DNA from: Solanum dulcamara
Taxonomy: Eukaryota; Streptophyta; Magnoliopsida; Solanales; Solanaceae
Direction of reading: 5' to 3'
DNA: 64,000 nucleotides
Assembly (NCBI RefSeq): GCF_947179165.1
Contig: NC_077239.1
Coordinates: 744,001 to 808,000 of the forward strand
Shown: positions 10,014-23,580 of the stretch, one piece after another
Numbering within the stretch: position 1 is the first letter of the stretch
How the letters are laid out: every line of letters starts with the position of its first letter
Program-made: the position numbers and the translations under genes
The notes under the pieces: generated by a model
Told to the model about the DNA's origin: nothing
What the model saw: the letters and a program-made list of their open reading frames with translations, nothing else
Databases searched by the model: none

Positions 10014-13000
10014 ATGGCGGTACAAAGAGGACGTAATGGCATGATGGGTGAAGAAGAAGACGAAGGCGGTTTATTCGAGGAGGAATTGGAGTTCGAGGAA
10101 GAGCCAGATTCTCACATACCTATTCACCTCCGTGACATTTTCAACGCCGCCGAGTCCGGCGACGTCGACGCCCTTCGCCAAGCCCTAGGTATGTATAATT
10201 GCTACTATGTTAAGTTAATTGGAGTTCTAGTATGTAAATGAACCTCATTATATCCTGTTTAGCTCGAATCGGAACTGTACTCTTCCGATTTGAAATCCAG
10301 ATGCAAAGGTATGCAGTGTAGCTGTGAAACTATGGTGAATGAAGTGTTTATGTAGGTGTGAAGTGTTTCTATGTGTAGCGGCGGAGCCAGAAATTTTATT
10401 AGGAGGTGTTAAACAAGGCATTTGGTTTTATGGAAGAATAGAGAGCATTTTGGGGGCAAGGGATGATGGTTGAATAACTGAAGATTTACATGAATTTGCT
10501 TATAGCTTCTGATTTTAACATAAAAAGAAATGGACATGTGATAATTTGGTCTGAGCAAGTGGAACAAGAAATACATGGATCTGTTAGTTTAATGTTCAAA
10601 TAAGTAAGCATATGTGATTTGGGGGTCAGTTTTAAGTGAAGTGGTGGTTCTTTCTCCCAAATAAGTAGAATCTATGAACTCTCTTTAAAAAATAAACAAA
10701 CATTGAGCTGACGAGAAAGTTGGCTCATACTGATGATTGTTGCTATGCCTTACACAGTGGAACAACACAAGCACACAAACTACACACACATGTTGATAGA
10801 GGGGGTAGTGATAGAGAACATTTGTGTGAGTTTGAATCAGATTTCTTTTTTTGTTTATGCAAAAGATTTCAGTTGCTACGAAGATATGATCTATATATCA
10901 TATCTTGATTGGTTCTTTAGATCCAGATAATGCGAAGTGATGGGTTGGTTATTAGTTCTATAGTTTTTAGTTCATACTATGTGAGCTGGGCTTTTTTAAT
11001 CCTAACCCTTATAAAGTTCTTCCGTCAAACCTTGATCAATGAACCTACAAAATCCTTCAAATAGGAAATATCCCCATTCATAGGTTCGAGATCTACATCT
11101 ATGAATTGATGTTCTTGGCATTTATAAGGACACGTGCTGAATGCACTTAAAGTCCTCATGAGGTTTGATACCTAACTAGTATGACGTGGAGCTTAGAGTT
11201 GCATGCTCCTATTGGTCCAGAGAAAGAAATAAAGTGAATGAGGGAATGTAGATTGGCGGTTGAGATGAAGGAATGTCATGGAAACAAGTGTTAGCATTGG
11301 CTGTACTTTAGAGATTGGTCTTGAAGAGAGTCACCTGGTTGTCTGAAACCCCTTTGACAAGGTTGGTTTTGTGAACCCTCCTATCCATCTGAAGGGTAAA
11401 TGAACAGAATACGGATGATTTAAGCTGAAATGTAACAAAGCCAATGCATATATTAGTTTGCAAGAGATGGAGAAATGGAGATTCACCTTCTTGTCAAATT
11501 CATTCAGCTAGGTGGGATACAGTACCCTACTCTGTTGTGGTTGCAAGGGTGATGTGAGGAACATTAGCTTAATTAAGCTTGAATACAGCAAAGTCAGCAC
11601 CTTCACAACAAAGTAGGGGTGGAGGGAGGGAGGGAGGGCGATACAATTCACTCAGTCTTACCAGTCTTGTACTTTTTGGGTTCATTCTTGACCAAAAACC
11701 CACCCTCTTAGGAGAGGAGTGTCACTGCCTCCCACTATTATGATGATCCATCAGCATCCTCCACTGGGCCAAGAATCATCTATTTCTCTCATTTTCTTGT
11801 GGTTTAGGTTACTCAGGCTGGTGTTAACAGCGGTAGAAGTGCCTTGTACCTGAAATTTTGGTAAATCACACTATTGAATGCACATGTTGCAACTTGCGAC
11901 TACTTTTATGCATGAAAGGTTGGAACATCATTTCCATTTCCTATGGATCTAAAATGACATGCACCGAGCTGCAATTTGATCACGGTGCTACATTGTTATT
12001 TATGGTCGATTTGTCGTCACCCATGTTTCTGGGAGAAGTAAACAAGTTGTTCTTTATATTTTTACCTATCAAATATAAGTTTTCCTATATACCTTGTTAT
12101 CAATGTATTTATTATACTCATGAAACTACTTGATGGACTGCCGCAGACAATTTTAATGGAAGCATTGATGAACCTCTAGAAGATGGGGACACTGCTCTTC
12201 ATATTTCTTGTCTGTATGGCCATCTGGCGTGTGTGGAGGTTGGTCCACTCAACTATTCTCAATTCGAAAACAGTCCCTATAGCAGACATTACATTACGAT
12301 GGATCTGTTGGTGTTGATTTCATTATCATGGTTTGACTAATATTAATATATTATTGTATTTGACTCAGCTACTATTAGAGAGGGGAGCTTCTGTGGAGGC
12401 TAAGGATGAAGATGGAGCAATTCCATTGCATGATGCTTGTGCTGGAGGTATACCGTATGGTTGCATGTTCCAAGCCCTTTGTTGTCGCATCTTTTGAAGC
12501 ATATTTTTTTTAAAAATTACCGTAAAGAGATGGCACCCTTGAAATTTACAGTCAGTGAATCTTAGGCTTTGACCACATTTATCAGGCATCAAGTGAACTA
12601 ACTACATTAATCCGAGCCTTTCGAGAGAGTGAGGGCTAAGGGGATAATGCAGGTTCCAGTAAAGAAGCAACCATAACCTCTCATTTTTTACTTTCTGAAT
12701 GCTGATTATTTTAACAGGATACACAGAAATAGCCCGTCTGCTAATAAACAATGCACCTGACCTTGAATGCGTGAAAAGGATGTTGGACACTTTTGATGAA
12801 GAAGGTGATGCGGTGAGGCATCTCTTCTAATAGTTAACGTTATGCAAAGTTTCAATTTTACATTGGTGATATAACTCTTGGATATTGGTAAATGAAACAG
12901 CTACGGCATCTTTTACTAATTGTATTTGTTGTAATTTTTGTAGCCTCTGCATCATGCCGCCAGAGGTGAACATTTAGACGTTATCAGATTATTGATAGCT

Positions 13001-13243
13001 TCAGGAGCTTCTGCTTGTAGGAACAACTTATTAGGAAGAGTAAGTGCAGCTAACACATCATTAATTTAAGTTGAAATACTCAAATTAGATTACTTTTTAT
13101 ATGTATGATTAATTCAATATGGCTCGTTTGACTTGTGATTATCGCAGACCCCGTCTGAGCTTGTTGAGCCTGAAAGTGAAGCTTGCATAATCTTAGACGA
13201 AGCTATAAGTGCTGAAATTGGCCGTCCCTATAGGTCTACATAA
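10014..13243 (+). CDS. Ankyrin-repeat protein, 6 exons, 210 residues
   Basis: Coding exons are 10014-10188, 12147-12238, 12369-12447, 12718-12812, 12944-13039 and 13148-13243. All introns are GT-AG and the phases join into one frame of 211 codons ending in TAA. The N-terminus is acidic (runs of Glu at about residues 12-35). Three to four ankyrin repeats follow. Their hallmark phrases are GDTALHISCLYGH, IPLHDACAGGY and PLHHAARGEH, each followed by a helix of the LLL type. Ankyrin repeats bind other proteins; no catalytic or membrane segment is present, so a soluble adaptor role is inferred. The ATG at 10014 is preferred over an in-frame ATG at 9912, because the sequence between them is low-complexity TA repeat. 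The long first intron (10189-12146) holds no further exon that I can find. Confidence 0.9.
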
Positions 13244-13481
13244 AGAAAATTGGGGTGCTTGTCTACCGTAGATATGTTCCCCTTGTTTTATAGGTACAAG
13301 TTATTTACCAAAAACAACTTTAGAATATTGGGGATTATGTAGTAATTGGAGACTAATGCTCCTGAATGTTGCAATACTCTTTATATTGAGATTACAGTGT
13401 GAGAAAATACTCATCTTTTTTGAAGTGGTTGCTAATGATTCATCATCTAGAATGATAGAACAGGGAGATTTGTTTTGTTTA
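13244..13481. other. 3' flank of the ankyrin gene
   Basis: This is probable 3' UTR and flank after the stop at 13243, before the MITE at 13482. No other feature is seen. Confidence 0.5.
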
Positions 13482-13746
13482 TACTCCCTCGTCTTAAGGG
13501 AATATTTTTGAAGTCGGAATTTGGGGTTATCATCACTAACTATTTTTACTTGTCTAGTGTTTAACTTGGCAAACCACTCAGGAACTATAAATATAACAAT
13601 AAATTCAGTGCTTTGAGAAATACATTAGGAAATGCCTATAGTTAAATTATTGAAATAAATTATTTCTTGATTTTTAAATTGAACAAATAAAAATTGACAT
13701 CTGTTTTTTTAGTATAATAGACAAGTAAAATTAGACATAGGGAGTA
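13482..13746. mobile_element. Stowaway-like MITE
   Basis: TACTCCCTCGTCTTAAGGGA at the left is matched by an inverted TACTCCCTATGTCTAATTTT at the right. Inner complementary segments (ACTTGTCTA and TAGACAAGT) would let it fold. It is bounded by TA and non-coding, and lies in the convergent intergenic space. Confidence 0.6.
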
Positions 13747-13849
13747 ACATGAATTTGGATATTTAGTGGAAAGTACCTTCGAGTATTCTAATTTACAGTT
13801 CTTTTTCCAATCTTTATTATTATTTTTTTGCAAAATTTGTAGTCGCACC

Positions 13850-14030
13850 CAAGGTTAATTGTAGCCTAGTTGTCAAATGAAGTGAATACCACTAGGTTTT
13901 GGGTTCAAATGTCAACGATGGCAAACATATTAGTATGTGATTTCTTCTTATTTATCCAAGTCTCGGTGTACAACCAGTCAAGTGAGTCAAGGGGTGCGCA
14001 AACTAATTGAGACACCATAGTTAAAAGAAG
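13850..14030 (+). mobile_element. SolS-type tRNA-derived SINE
   Basis: An A-box-like TGTAGCCTAGTTGTCAA and a B-box-like GGGTTCAAATGTC are spaced as in tRNA-derived SINEs. Then come GTGATTTCTTCTTATTTATC and a tail phrase AGACACCATAGTTAAAAG. This order matches a common Solanaceae SINE that I recall; subfamily not assigned. It sits between the ankyrin and Rab genes, close to the Rab 3' end. Confidence 0.65.
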
Positions 14031-14307
14031 TCATAGTCATGGGTCAGCGAAGCATGGTAACTAGAGGCATGATTAGTGATGAAATGCACATTAAAATTAT
14101 GAAAAAAACACACCCAATTTGACAGCAATCTGGCAAATATTAACAAGAACATTGGTCAATGATCAACATCGACCAATTACTTTACATGATTTCTAACCAC
14201 TTTCAGAGCAGCAAAGATTAAAACAGCAAGAAGAAAAGAAAACAGCATATACATATTTGATATGCATCATCTAGTGCACACCTTATCATTTTGAAGTCCT
14301 AGGAGTT

Positions 14308-17300
14308 TCATGAGCAGCAACCACCACCGCTCTGTTGTGTTTGCTGTTCTTGTTTCTGTTTCAAGATATTTCTCTTCCCTACAGTGGATCCTTCTTCAAG
14401 GAGACTAGGCACCTCCATTATCTGAATACGGTAGTCTAGTTAGAAAATCGATGGAAATGTTAATCCTGAAAAGATATAATGTTGACCAAATGAATCCGGT
14501 TTTGAATCAACCAGATCACAACTGTTGGACTGCAGAGTTTCTCAAAGCTTGAAAGTCAATGATATCAATTCGAGAAACATTGGACTGTATGGGTTCTTAA
14601 TCTTGAGAGTCGATTGGTCATACTACCTGTGCACTGATCTACTGACTAATAAAAGAGACATTTTCCTTTGTGCGTAAAAACAAAGGGGGATTACCAATGT
14701 AGTGTACACTACAACTGGAAACAAGAGAGATGCCCCGCGGGAGTAAAAAGCTGCTGCCCGATAATGCCATCAGAATAATATTTTTATGAGGGTTTGTGAT
14801 CTAAAAGGTCAACTTGATGCATCAAAAAGATAATCTTATATTAATAACCAGCAGACCATGTTGCTTAGCATATGATACTAACGTGACAACAACATATCTT
14901 GTGTTACCTACAGAGAAATCATGAATGTGTCATTCACCTGTAAGGCAAGCTCTTCAAAGCAGTGTTGCACATTTTCTCGAGTTTTAGCACTACATTCAAG
15001 AAATAAACCTCCAAGATCCTTTGCTAAGGCAATGCCTTCTTCCCTGGTCACAGCTCTCTCAGATTCCTGTCAAGCCAATAGTAAAGTAAGAACAAAAGTT
15101 GGTTTACAGACTTCATGCAGAATTTATTCAAGCACCAATAATGGACTGCAGCGTTAATTTTAATGCTCAAGCTCAATAACGATAACGGTTAAAAGATATT
15201 CCCACCAGACTCATCCTCTAACTCTGTAATACATTCTGCAACAGAACAATAAACAAGATAGATAGTACATTCCCTGAGGCATGCATTTGACGAGGGGATA
15301 TCAACATCTTAGATTACTTGTATTCTCCATGAAATAATATCTCCTAGAATTCAAGAAGCAAAATGAATCGACTCCAACACAATTATCGAGAAAAGTTAGA
15401 AAGAGAGAGAGATGCAAGCATGTTCATTTTTACAAAGAACATACTCTGTCAACTTTATTTCCAACCAGCATCTTTACACAATCCTGATTATTACTATACA
15501 GCTCCACCTCTTTTGCCCACACATCAGACAGGTTTGTGAAGGTCTCTCTTCTTGTTACATCATAGACTGTAAACAAAATTAAAATATGCAATAGTCAACA
15601 TAACAGTTAGAAATGCATTCAAGAATTTGGAGACACAAAGCATCTAAGAGGAATGTAGAAACATGTCAACAACGAAAACATAGATATGCTTCTTATTAAA
15701 TTAAAAAAAAGGAAAATTACTTTTCTTGTCAGGTATCTGAAAACTACATGGACACCTTTTTGAATTTGAACATACTCTACCAGTCATCCCACAAATCTTA
15801 TTCAAATAATGGAGTTTGGAGAGCTGTCAAAGGTCGAAATATAGGATCCCCCTATCAACGCAGATGCTATTCAGTATTTGCAGTTCGTTGCTCCGTAGGG
15901 AGCCAGTCAGAAAGGACTGGAGCAATAATCAGCAAGAATTTCATCACAGAGAAGTTCTATACTGTTGTTATGAAAATAGATTGGGATGCTTGATTACTAT
16001 TCTTGGCAGATAGAACTCCAGCAACCCGAAAAAGACTACAGAAGATTATCATGAAAACTTATCACTGGACCCAGATTTGTTAGAGGTTTAATCAGATTAT
16101 GCAAAGAAGGGAAGCTAATTTTCATACCATAGAATTGTCATTTAATAGAACAGATGGCAGTTAGATTGACATTATCTAAGAGAACAAGCTCTAAAAACCA
16201 ATGGCACAAACGATCACCAGTATTATCAAGAAAAATCATTCTACTTTGGGACATGCAATAAACAAATATGAACAGATGATGGATCATAAATAAAAATTGC
16301 AGACGATTAAGTAATGGAAAATGGAAATTGGAAATTGGAGTTGTGTTTATCCATGAATACAAATTGGAGTTGTGTTTGAATTTTTGTGAGTGATTTGAGA
16401 GTGAAAATAACTTTTGGCGTTCTTTGTCGAAAAAGAAAATAACTTTTGGTGTTTTTCAAATTACGGAATTCAACTTCAAGTTGAACTCTGGAATTTTACG
16501 GCCAAACATGATTTCCAGAAAAAAGTAAAAAATATTCATGACCGAATGACCACTTAATTATGCATTGTTCAATCATGGTGGGAAAAGGCAGAATGGCGTT
16601 AAACAGTAGTGAAGATGAGTGATGTAATAACAAAAGTCAAAAGTCTAACTCTGGCTAACCCATAGATGCATTATCAACAATGGATGTAATCCTCTTGCAC
16701 GATATGAAAATGCATCAATTCACTTATTACTTACCAAGAATGATCCCCTGAGCACCTCTGTAGTAAGAGCTTGTCAGTGTTCTGAACCTCTCCTGTCCAG
16801 CTGTAGGAAACATGATATGTACAATTACAACTTTCCATTGGATCTAAGTAAAACCAGATACTTTATGAAGTTTTTCGGCAAAGATACTGAGACAAACTTG
16901 TTAATTATTGGAAGTAGAACGACAGTAAAAGTTACACCTATGGAAAAATTGATTTCAGTAAAAAAAAAATCTCTTTTGATCAGTAAAACTGATTTCAGTA
17001 GTTCCGCCAAAATGTCGAATTCCACAACTCTTGAGCCTTAGACACTTCTCCACGTAGTGATTCAATGTTATGCAATATTAACATATTAACCTTGTTGCAT
17101 AAAGGAAAGTCTATGTAACTTGGTGCTATGTTACTATGAGGGAATGGATTATTGTCTCTTAATGTGGTCATAGACAACCCTCATCTAGTGAACGAGCATT
17201 TAGATTTAGTTAAGTACATGGTTTATTTTTCTTAACACGGTCTAAGAGCCATCTACCTAGTTGTGTTTGACTGTTTTCCAGTGTTGGCCCCAATGTTATG

Positions 17301-19553
17301 TTATACACGCTCTAGATATTCTGGCGTGCAGGGAGGGTATTAGGGTATCAAATATTGGGCCAGGGAATGGGTTATAGTCTCCTTAAATGATCTTTGATAT
17401 TTACATCATGAGCTAATTTTTGCCTTTTGGGGGTTGAGTTGCCACATATTTATTTTCCCTTAACAAGTCATGCATCTTAAAATGCAGGTGAAAATCAAAT
17501 TGGCACATCTTTAGTTAAACCAACAAATCATCATGTAGATCAAGTTGTGTTTTTGTTATCAGGTAAATTAGAGGTTTCAATAGATTAAGTTGTGTTTAAC
17601 CACATAATCCACCATTGCACTAAGAGATCTAATTAAATGTTCCTAAATAATGGAGTTCTAAAGTTTTAATGCAGATTTCATCTGAACCAGATTACATTAG
17701 AATGATGAATACAGGTAGGTATTTGGCACCATATAATACAGTAAACTAAATTCCAGAGACTAGGCACTGTTTTCGTTCTAACCTGTGTCCCAAATGGTAA
17801 GCTTCAGTCTTTTCCCACTAACAGTGAGTGTCTTAATCTTGAAATCGACACCTAGTCATCAGACAAAGGAACAGTAAAGTGAGTGGAAAATTGTATCAGA
17901 GAGATCAACCATCGTATGATAATCTAGTTGACAACTTCAAAAGATGTTTAAATAAATCACTAGATCAGCTATCAGGATGAGAGAGAGACAGATTGTAACA
18001 CTCTAAAGCTACATTTCTCGCTTGCTCTTTTTCTCTTGTTCTTATTATCTTACATTCTTTTGCCAGTCGGAGCATTCACCTAAAGCAACATGCAGACACG
18101 AAGGCATTCCAGTCTAGGTTCTTTTTTCACGGTGGTGGCCAAGCCAGCTTGCATGCAGTAGACTAATTCACCGATACCTCCTACCAGCACATTCTACTCT
18201 ATGTTACAATCCATAAACAACTTAATATGCTGTATTTCTAAAACAAATATCAGATTAGTTTAGGCAATCTTAAGATATAGCAGAAAGGTATCAACATATT
18301 TATTTATAGCAGAAACATTAGTCCTCTGATATAAAACTTAATTGATCGTTAATAAGGGAAATCAGCTCAACTCAACACCTGACACAATATGTCAAAACAG
18401 GGTTGAATACTTATATGTTAAAGGACAGCCTAGCAATTGGTGAAAACAGTCCTAACAATCTGTCTTTTTTCTTTTTGTTTTCTCTCATTTCTTCTGTCTC
18501 ATAGCACCCTAAAAACAAAGTCCATTATTATTCAGACAATATTGCATTTCAGGTTTTTTTTTTTTTTTTTTTACAAGAATGTCGAATAAATTTATTATCA
18601 GGATACATAAATAACTTGTTCTATTTCTTACTAAAAAAAATAAAAATGAAACAATTTTTTTACTAGTTTTGGTAAATAATATGTGTAAGACAGTTTGGAG
18701 CTGAAGCTAGGATCTAGATAATGATCATTTTCTAGTTCTAAGTATACATTCAATTCAATAAAACTGCTAAGAATCCAACAAAATCCCCTCAACATCAAGG
18801 AACAACAATGACACAAACGCCTAATTGCAACTGGACAAGTTTGGAGTCGGAGCTAGGATCTAAATAATGATCATTTTCTAGTTCTAAGTATACATTCAAA
18901 AAAACTGCTAAGAATCCAACAAAATCCCCTTAACAATGACGCAAAACTCTAATTGCAATTGACTAACTATAACTTAAATCATAAAAAACATCCAAAGTTC
19001 ATCTGATTTCCAAACTATACACATTTTTCAGATTTCACTTCACACAGTAAATATTGATGATCAATCTGAGAATCAAAAACTTTAATCAATCGTTTAAAAA
19101 AAACAGCTGGTGATTTGAAAGTAAGACTTGAAAATCACAACAGTTAGTAGTGATTAATCCGAGAACCAAACAAAAAGTACTTGAACTACAAATCATAAAA
19201 TACTCCGGCATGTTGTATACTAGTTGATTCATCGATTCCAGATACAAAATTCCGAACTCGTAAACTCCAAAATCCAAATCAAAGGATCATCAAGCAAAAA
19301 CTACAAAAAAAAAGGAAAATACAGAACACACAATTTTTTTCTTCACAACACTATTTACACATTCACACACACAAGCTGAGCTAAAAGGAGCAAAGAGAAT
19401 ACCAATGGTAGGGGCCAGATCGTCAACGACATTAGAAATGAAGCTAACAAGCAAGCTACTCTTTCCGACTCCAGAATCTCCGATCAACAAGATCTTAAAC
19501 GATAGATCGTAACTGCTGTTGCTCTGCACCGTCGTCGCCGTCGATGGACCCAT
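14308..19553 (-). CDS. Rab GTPase, RabC/Rab18 type, 6 exons, 216 residues
   Basis: Exons in gene order are 19403-19553, 17783-17851, 16735-16800, 15445-15566, 14938-15066 and 14308-14421. All introns are GT-AG and the phases join into 217 codons. All G motifs are intact: P-loop GDSGVGKS (25-32), switch I PTIG (48-51), WDTAGQE (71-77), NKVD (132-135) and ECSAK (160-164). The C-terminus is Gln-rich and ends GGGCCS, a double-cysteine geranylgeranylation site. Rab proteins cycle between GTP and GDP and direct vesicle traffic on endomembranes. The switch I and core sequence fits the plant RABC group, the relatives of Rab18; that subclass call rests on recall. Length is normal. The gene converges on the ankyrin gene. 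CT/GA-rich sequence lies just upstream of the ATG (19562-19640). Confidence 0.95.
17330..17460. mobile_element. LTR-retrotransposon remnant in Rab intron 2
   Basis: GAATGGGTTATAGTCTCC, TCATGAGCTAATTTTTGCC and TTTTGGGGGTTGAGTTGCC occur in the same order as a clearer remnant at 55559-55680. I associate this order with LTRs of Solanaceae copia-type elements. It is a short decayed piece. Confidence 0.4.
18554..18573. repeat. Poly-T run in Rab intron 1
   Basis: A run of about 18-20 T in the first intron of the Rab gene (A run in the transcript). No function is inferred. Confidence 0.7.
18694..18965. repeat. Tandem duplication in Rab intron 1, period about 146 bp
   Basis: Copies at 18694-18839 and 18840-18965 share GATCATTTTCTAGTTCTAAG, AAAACTGCTAAGAATCCAAC and AAAATCCCCT in order. 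The second copy has small deletions. It lies wholly in intron 1 (17852-19402). Confidence 0.85.
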
Positions 19554-20990
19554 CGGCGAACTCCTCCTTCCTCAACTCAACTCTCTTTCTCTTTAAAAAA
19601 ATCCTTTCAACACAAAAACTCTGCACTTTCTCTCTCTAGAAACTATGCAACAGTGAGACAATGGCGACAGGGAGAAATACAGAGAAGGCCAAGTAAAAGT
19701 ATTCAGAAAGCTTATGGCATGATTCACTACTTTCTCTCTCTATATGTATATGTAGAGAAAGAAAATGGATACATTATACAATTTGTATGTATAGGTTTAT
19801 AGAGAGAGAAAGAGTGGGGGGAAACGTTTTTGCAGTTATTCTTTTCTTTTTCTTCGTTAACAAGTGACTTCTCAGCTGCTACAAAATTACAATCACATAA
19901 AAGAAAAAAAAAGTGTATAATAATTATTTCTAAATTAAATTATTTCTAAATAAAAAAGTGTATAATAATCTTTTTGAAACAATATAAAGAAAAATAATAA
20001 TATCATATATGGTGTAATTTTTTATAAGTAGGGTCAGAAAAATGTAGAGCGTACGTTAACCTTAAAATAAATCATTTTCAAACTGTTTGAAAAGAGGAAT
20101 ACATAAATCAAAATAGTTACTATAATAAACTACTGTGAAATGAGAGTCGTACACAATATATAGAGGAAAAAATAACTATAATGGCAACAAAATAACGTGC
20201 TAATTGAAGCATAAAAAAGTGCATGTGATAATTGAAAATTAAATATATGTACCATAAAAATTGACGAAAAAGACAATTTTCGAGAAGTGAATCATTTAAT
20301 TGTAACAAGAGGTGAAAATTGAGTCTTTCTCCCTTTGTAATCCTCTAGCTACAGAATGTGTGAACTCTAAGATGGTAAAATACTTTTAAAATCAAATCAA
20401 AAAAATCAAAAGCTATATGAGAAAGCATCTGAAATTCCAAAAAAAAAACTATCTAGAAGTGACAAATAAGAACATTTCTATTTTAGTTTCCTCAAAATTC
20501 TAATTTACATTCAATTTATATATTAAGTAAAGTACTATTTTCTATTTTTGCATGTATTCAAATAAATTCAATTCACTATAATTAATATTTGCGTAAATAT
20601 AGTAAACATTTTCCGTTACACAAGGAATCCAACCGCCACCTGAAAATTAGTGACATGTAGGTAATTAAGTTGAAAATGAGGGGTAAAGAGTTATATAAAT
20701 TGGGCTCCAGGCTTTGAGTTGTAACTTTTGGTGGTGGGTCAACATCTAAGTGGGCCTTTTGTTGGTACGGGTTATTGGGTTTGGGCCCAAAATTGTTTGA
20801 ATATGACTTATGAGGGCTCTTTCTAGTGCACTAGTACTTTTTTGGTTGGTTGTTTAGGATTTTTTTTGGAATCTTTATGCAAATAATCGATCAAATTCAC
20901 TGTTTATTTTTTCTAGTTGGAATATATAGATATATATTGATTATATATAATTATATATATCACAGTAAATATTCTGACTATTTTTAGTAT
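19554..20990. other. Upstream region of the Rab gene
   Basis: This contains the Rab 5' UTR and promoter on the minus strand (CT/GA-rich near 19562-19640 and 19729-19815), then AT-rich intergenic DNA. No other gene is seen. Confidence 0.5.
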
Positions 20991-20996
20991 AGCAAT

Positions 20997-21850
20997 TAGA
21001 TGAACGGTTATTTAGGTTAATTTCTTCTCTTTTTTTTCCAAGAGAAAAAGGATGAGAATAGTGGAGCAAAATGAAAAGCATCTACTTTTAGAATTGTAAA
21101 GCACAAAATTTGGAATTAACTCTTTAAGAATTTATTCCAATATAGAATTAAATAAAGTTTGTTTCTAGACTACTCTAGTTTGTTATTTTCATCTTTAAAA
21201 TTGGTTGTTCTAAGTTTGTCTTATGAGAGATTAAACTCATATAGTCATAATTATATACATAGATTATATATATATATTAAGGATATCTTTAGTGTAAATT
21301 GATGGGTGGACGATTATTTTAGATTAATTTTTTTTCAAGAGAAACAATAATAGGTGAGGAGAAAATGAATCATCTACTTTTTAGTATTGTTAGGCACAAT
21401 TTTTGGACTTTTAGCTCTTATAGGATTTATTTCCAATATAGAGTTAGGTCATGTATGTTTAGGACTACTATATATGGTGTGACATATCACTTTGATTAAG
21501 ATTGTAGTTTGTTATTTTCATTAAAAAAGTTGGTGATGTTAAGTTTATCTTATCGGAGATCAAACACATATAGTCATAGTCAGTATATATAGATTATATA
21601 TTGTTTTAATTATGTTTATATCATATTGTTAATTTAAACAGTTGAGTAGACGGTATTTAAGTTAATTCATTTCTTAAGAGAAACAGTGATAGAAATGGAG
21701 AAGAAGAAGCATCTACTTTTAATATTGTTAGGCACAATTTTCGACTTTTAGCTCTTCTAGAAAGAAAAAAATTCCAATATAGAATTAGGAAATATATGTT
21801 TCTAGCTAGGACTACTCTATTTGGTGTAATATATTGCTTTGATTAGGAGT
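20997..21850. repeat. Three tandem copies of a unit of about 290-340 bp
   Basis: The ordered phrases TTAATT, CAAGAGAAA, CATCTACTTTT, TTCCAATATAGA, GTTTGTTATTTTCAT and ATATAGTCATA recur. The CATCTACTTTT landmark falls at 21079, 21371 and 21710. The third copy ends early, near GATTAGGAG at 21840. The copies have diverged substantially, so the triplication is old. No coding potential is seen. Confidence 0.75.
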
Positions 21851-23580
21851 AGCCACACCTTCCTTTATACTAAACTTTTTTCTTTCTATTATGATATTTC
21901 ATGGTTCATAAATTAAAGTGAAATTTTTTGAAATGTCATTATCAAGATATCATATTTCGAGTTATAATAGAATTTTATAAGTTTCAAGTTGTAGCAATAA
22001 AACTCTATCAAGTTATAACAAATTTTAAAATATAATGCAGTAATTAATTTATTAATAAACAGATTAAAAAAAAGATAATAAATGTATTAATGGTAATACT
22101 GAATTACCATTCAATCATGACTCTACTTTTAATTTATAAATTAATTGATTATATTTTATTAAGTAATTAAATAACAATATATTTTTCCTTAAATAGTGTT
22201 TTATAAATGGTCAGATATATCAATCCTTAATTTTCTCCGTTGGACACTATTTTAGTTGTTATCAATCTCCTAATTAATATTCTGATTAATAGTATCAATA
22301 TCCTGTTTTAGTTTCTCTTTCCTCCTTCTTTCTACGATTTTTTTTATTGTTTTGAAAATTGATATCATTTTTTTAAAAAAAATTGAAAATTATTTTTTAA
22401 ATTTTTTTCTTATTTCTTAAATTTGTTTTATTTTTTTAAATCCCTCGTTAATATTCTCACACAATTTTCTTCGTTACTATACCCATATTAGTTGTTTTTT
22501 CTTTAACTTTTTTCATGCACGCTTCTTTTCTTTTTTCTTCCCTATTTATCTTCAATACAAATTTTATGCTTTCATCCATAATTTTAAATTAATTTATTTT
22601 TTTTATAATTTTTTTAAATTAACACAAATTTTAATTTTTTTCAGTATGAAATATGGCAACGTTCATTCAATCTTGATTCACTAATGAGATAATAATATGA
22701 AATCTTAATTAAAATTGGTATCTAGATTTAAGTTTTAGTTTTGAAAAACACTGCATACACAAAGTAGTAAGAATTAAATATTTTGAAATTTTGTTTAGAT
22801 ACCAATTGCATACATAATTACATTTAAGCTTTCCAGATGTATACTAATTGGATACAACATTGACTAGTTTTAGCTTGGCTTGTCGGGTTGAATTCTTAAT
22901 TATATGTTATATTTTCAGTTGGATACCAATTAAATATCAATTGCATACAATGGTGGACTTAATTTTTTAAGTGGATACCAATTAAATACCATGTGGATAA
23001 CATATGATCACCAACGTTAATCAATTTTAGTTTTTGAGTCTACATTTGAAAAATAATGCATGCACAAAGGATTAACTATTACACATAATAAATATTCTGA
23101 AATCAAAATTCATTGAGTTAAAAGACCAAAAAAATTAAAATATGTATTTGTCACAATTAAACAACTAAATTAAATAAAAATAAATTATGACAAATTTTCA
23201 GCAGGATAATTTGAACATGTCTTTTTGTTGTGTCCCTCCCGATGATATGTGCTGCACGTAATATATAATTTCCTACATTTGAAAATCAACATACTTTTCC
23301 GTTCCACTCTTTCCTAAAAATTTATATCTTAATACATTATGTCAACATTGCATACCAATTTTATGAAAACTATAAGAAAATATCAAAATTATACAAGTTT
23401 AGAGGCAGTAATAAAAGACAAACTCATACCAATTTCATTAGAAGTTAATTCCAACACAATTGAAAGTTAATATCAAACTCTATGCCAAATATATAAACAA
23501 TATAGCTAAATCACATGACTTTCATACTAATTACATGTCGTCTATATATATATATATTATACACCCATTGCATACCATTA
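21851..23580. other. Intergenic, AT-rich, with degenerate short repeats
   Basis: No gene. From about 22720 to 23580 the sequence is full of loose ATACCAATTGCATAC-like words. Similar wording resumes at 25826 after solo LTR copy B, showing that B was inserted into this older repeat-like sequence. Confidence 0.5.

Noticed and set aside
15748..16013. Two overlapping plus-strand frames in Rab intron 3
   Set aside because: They are antisense to the Rab intron, have no start context or domain, and do not continue.
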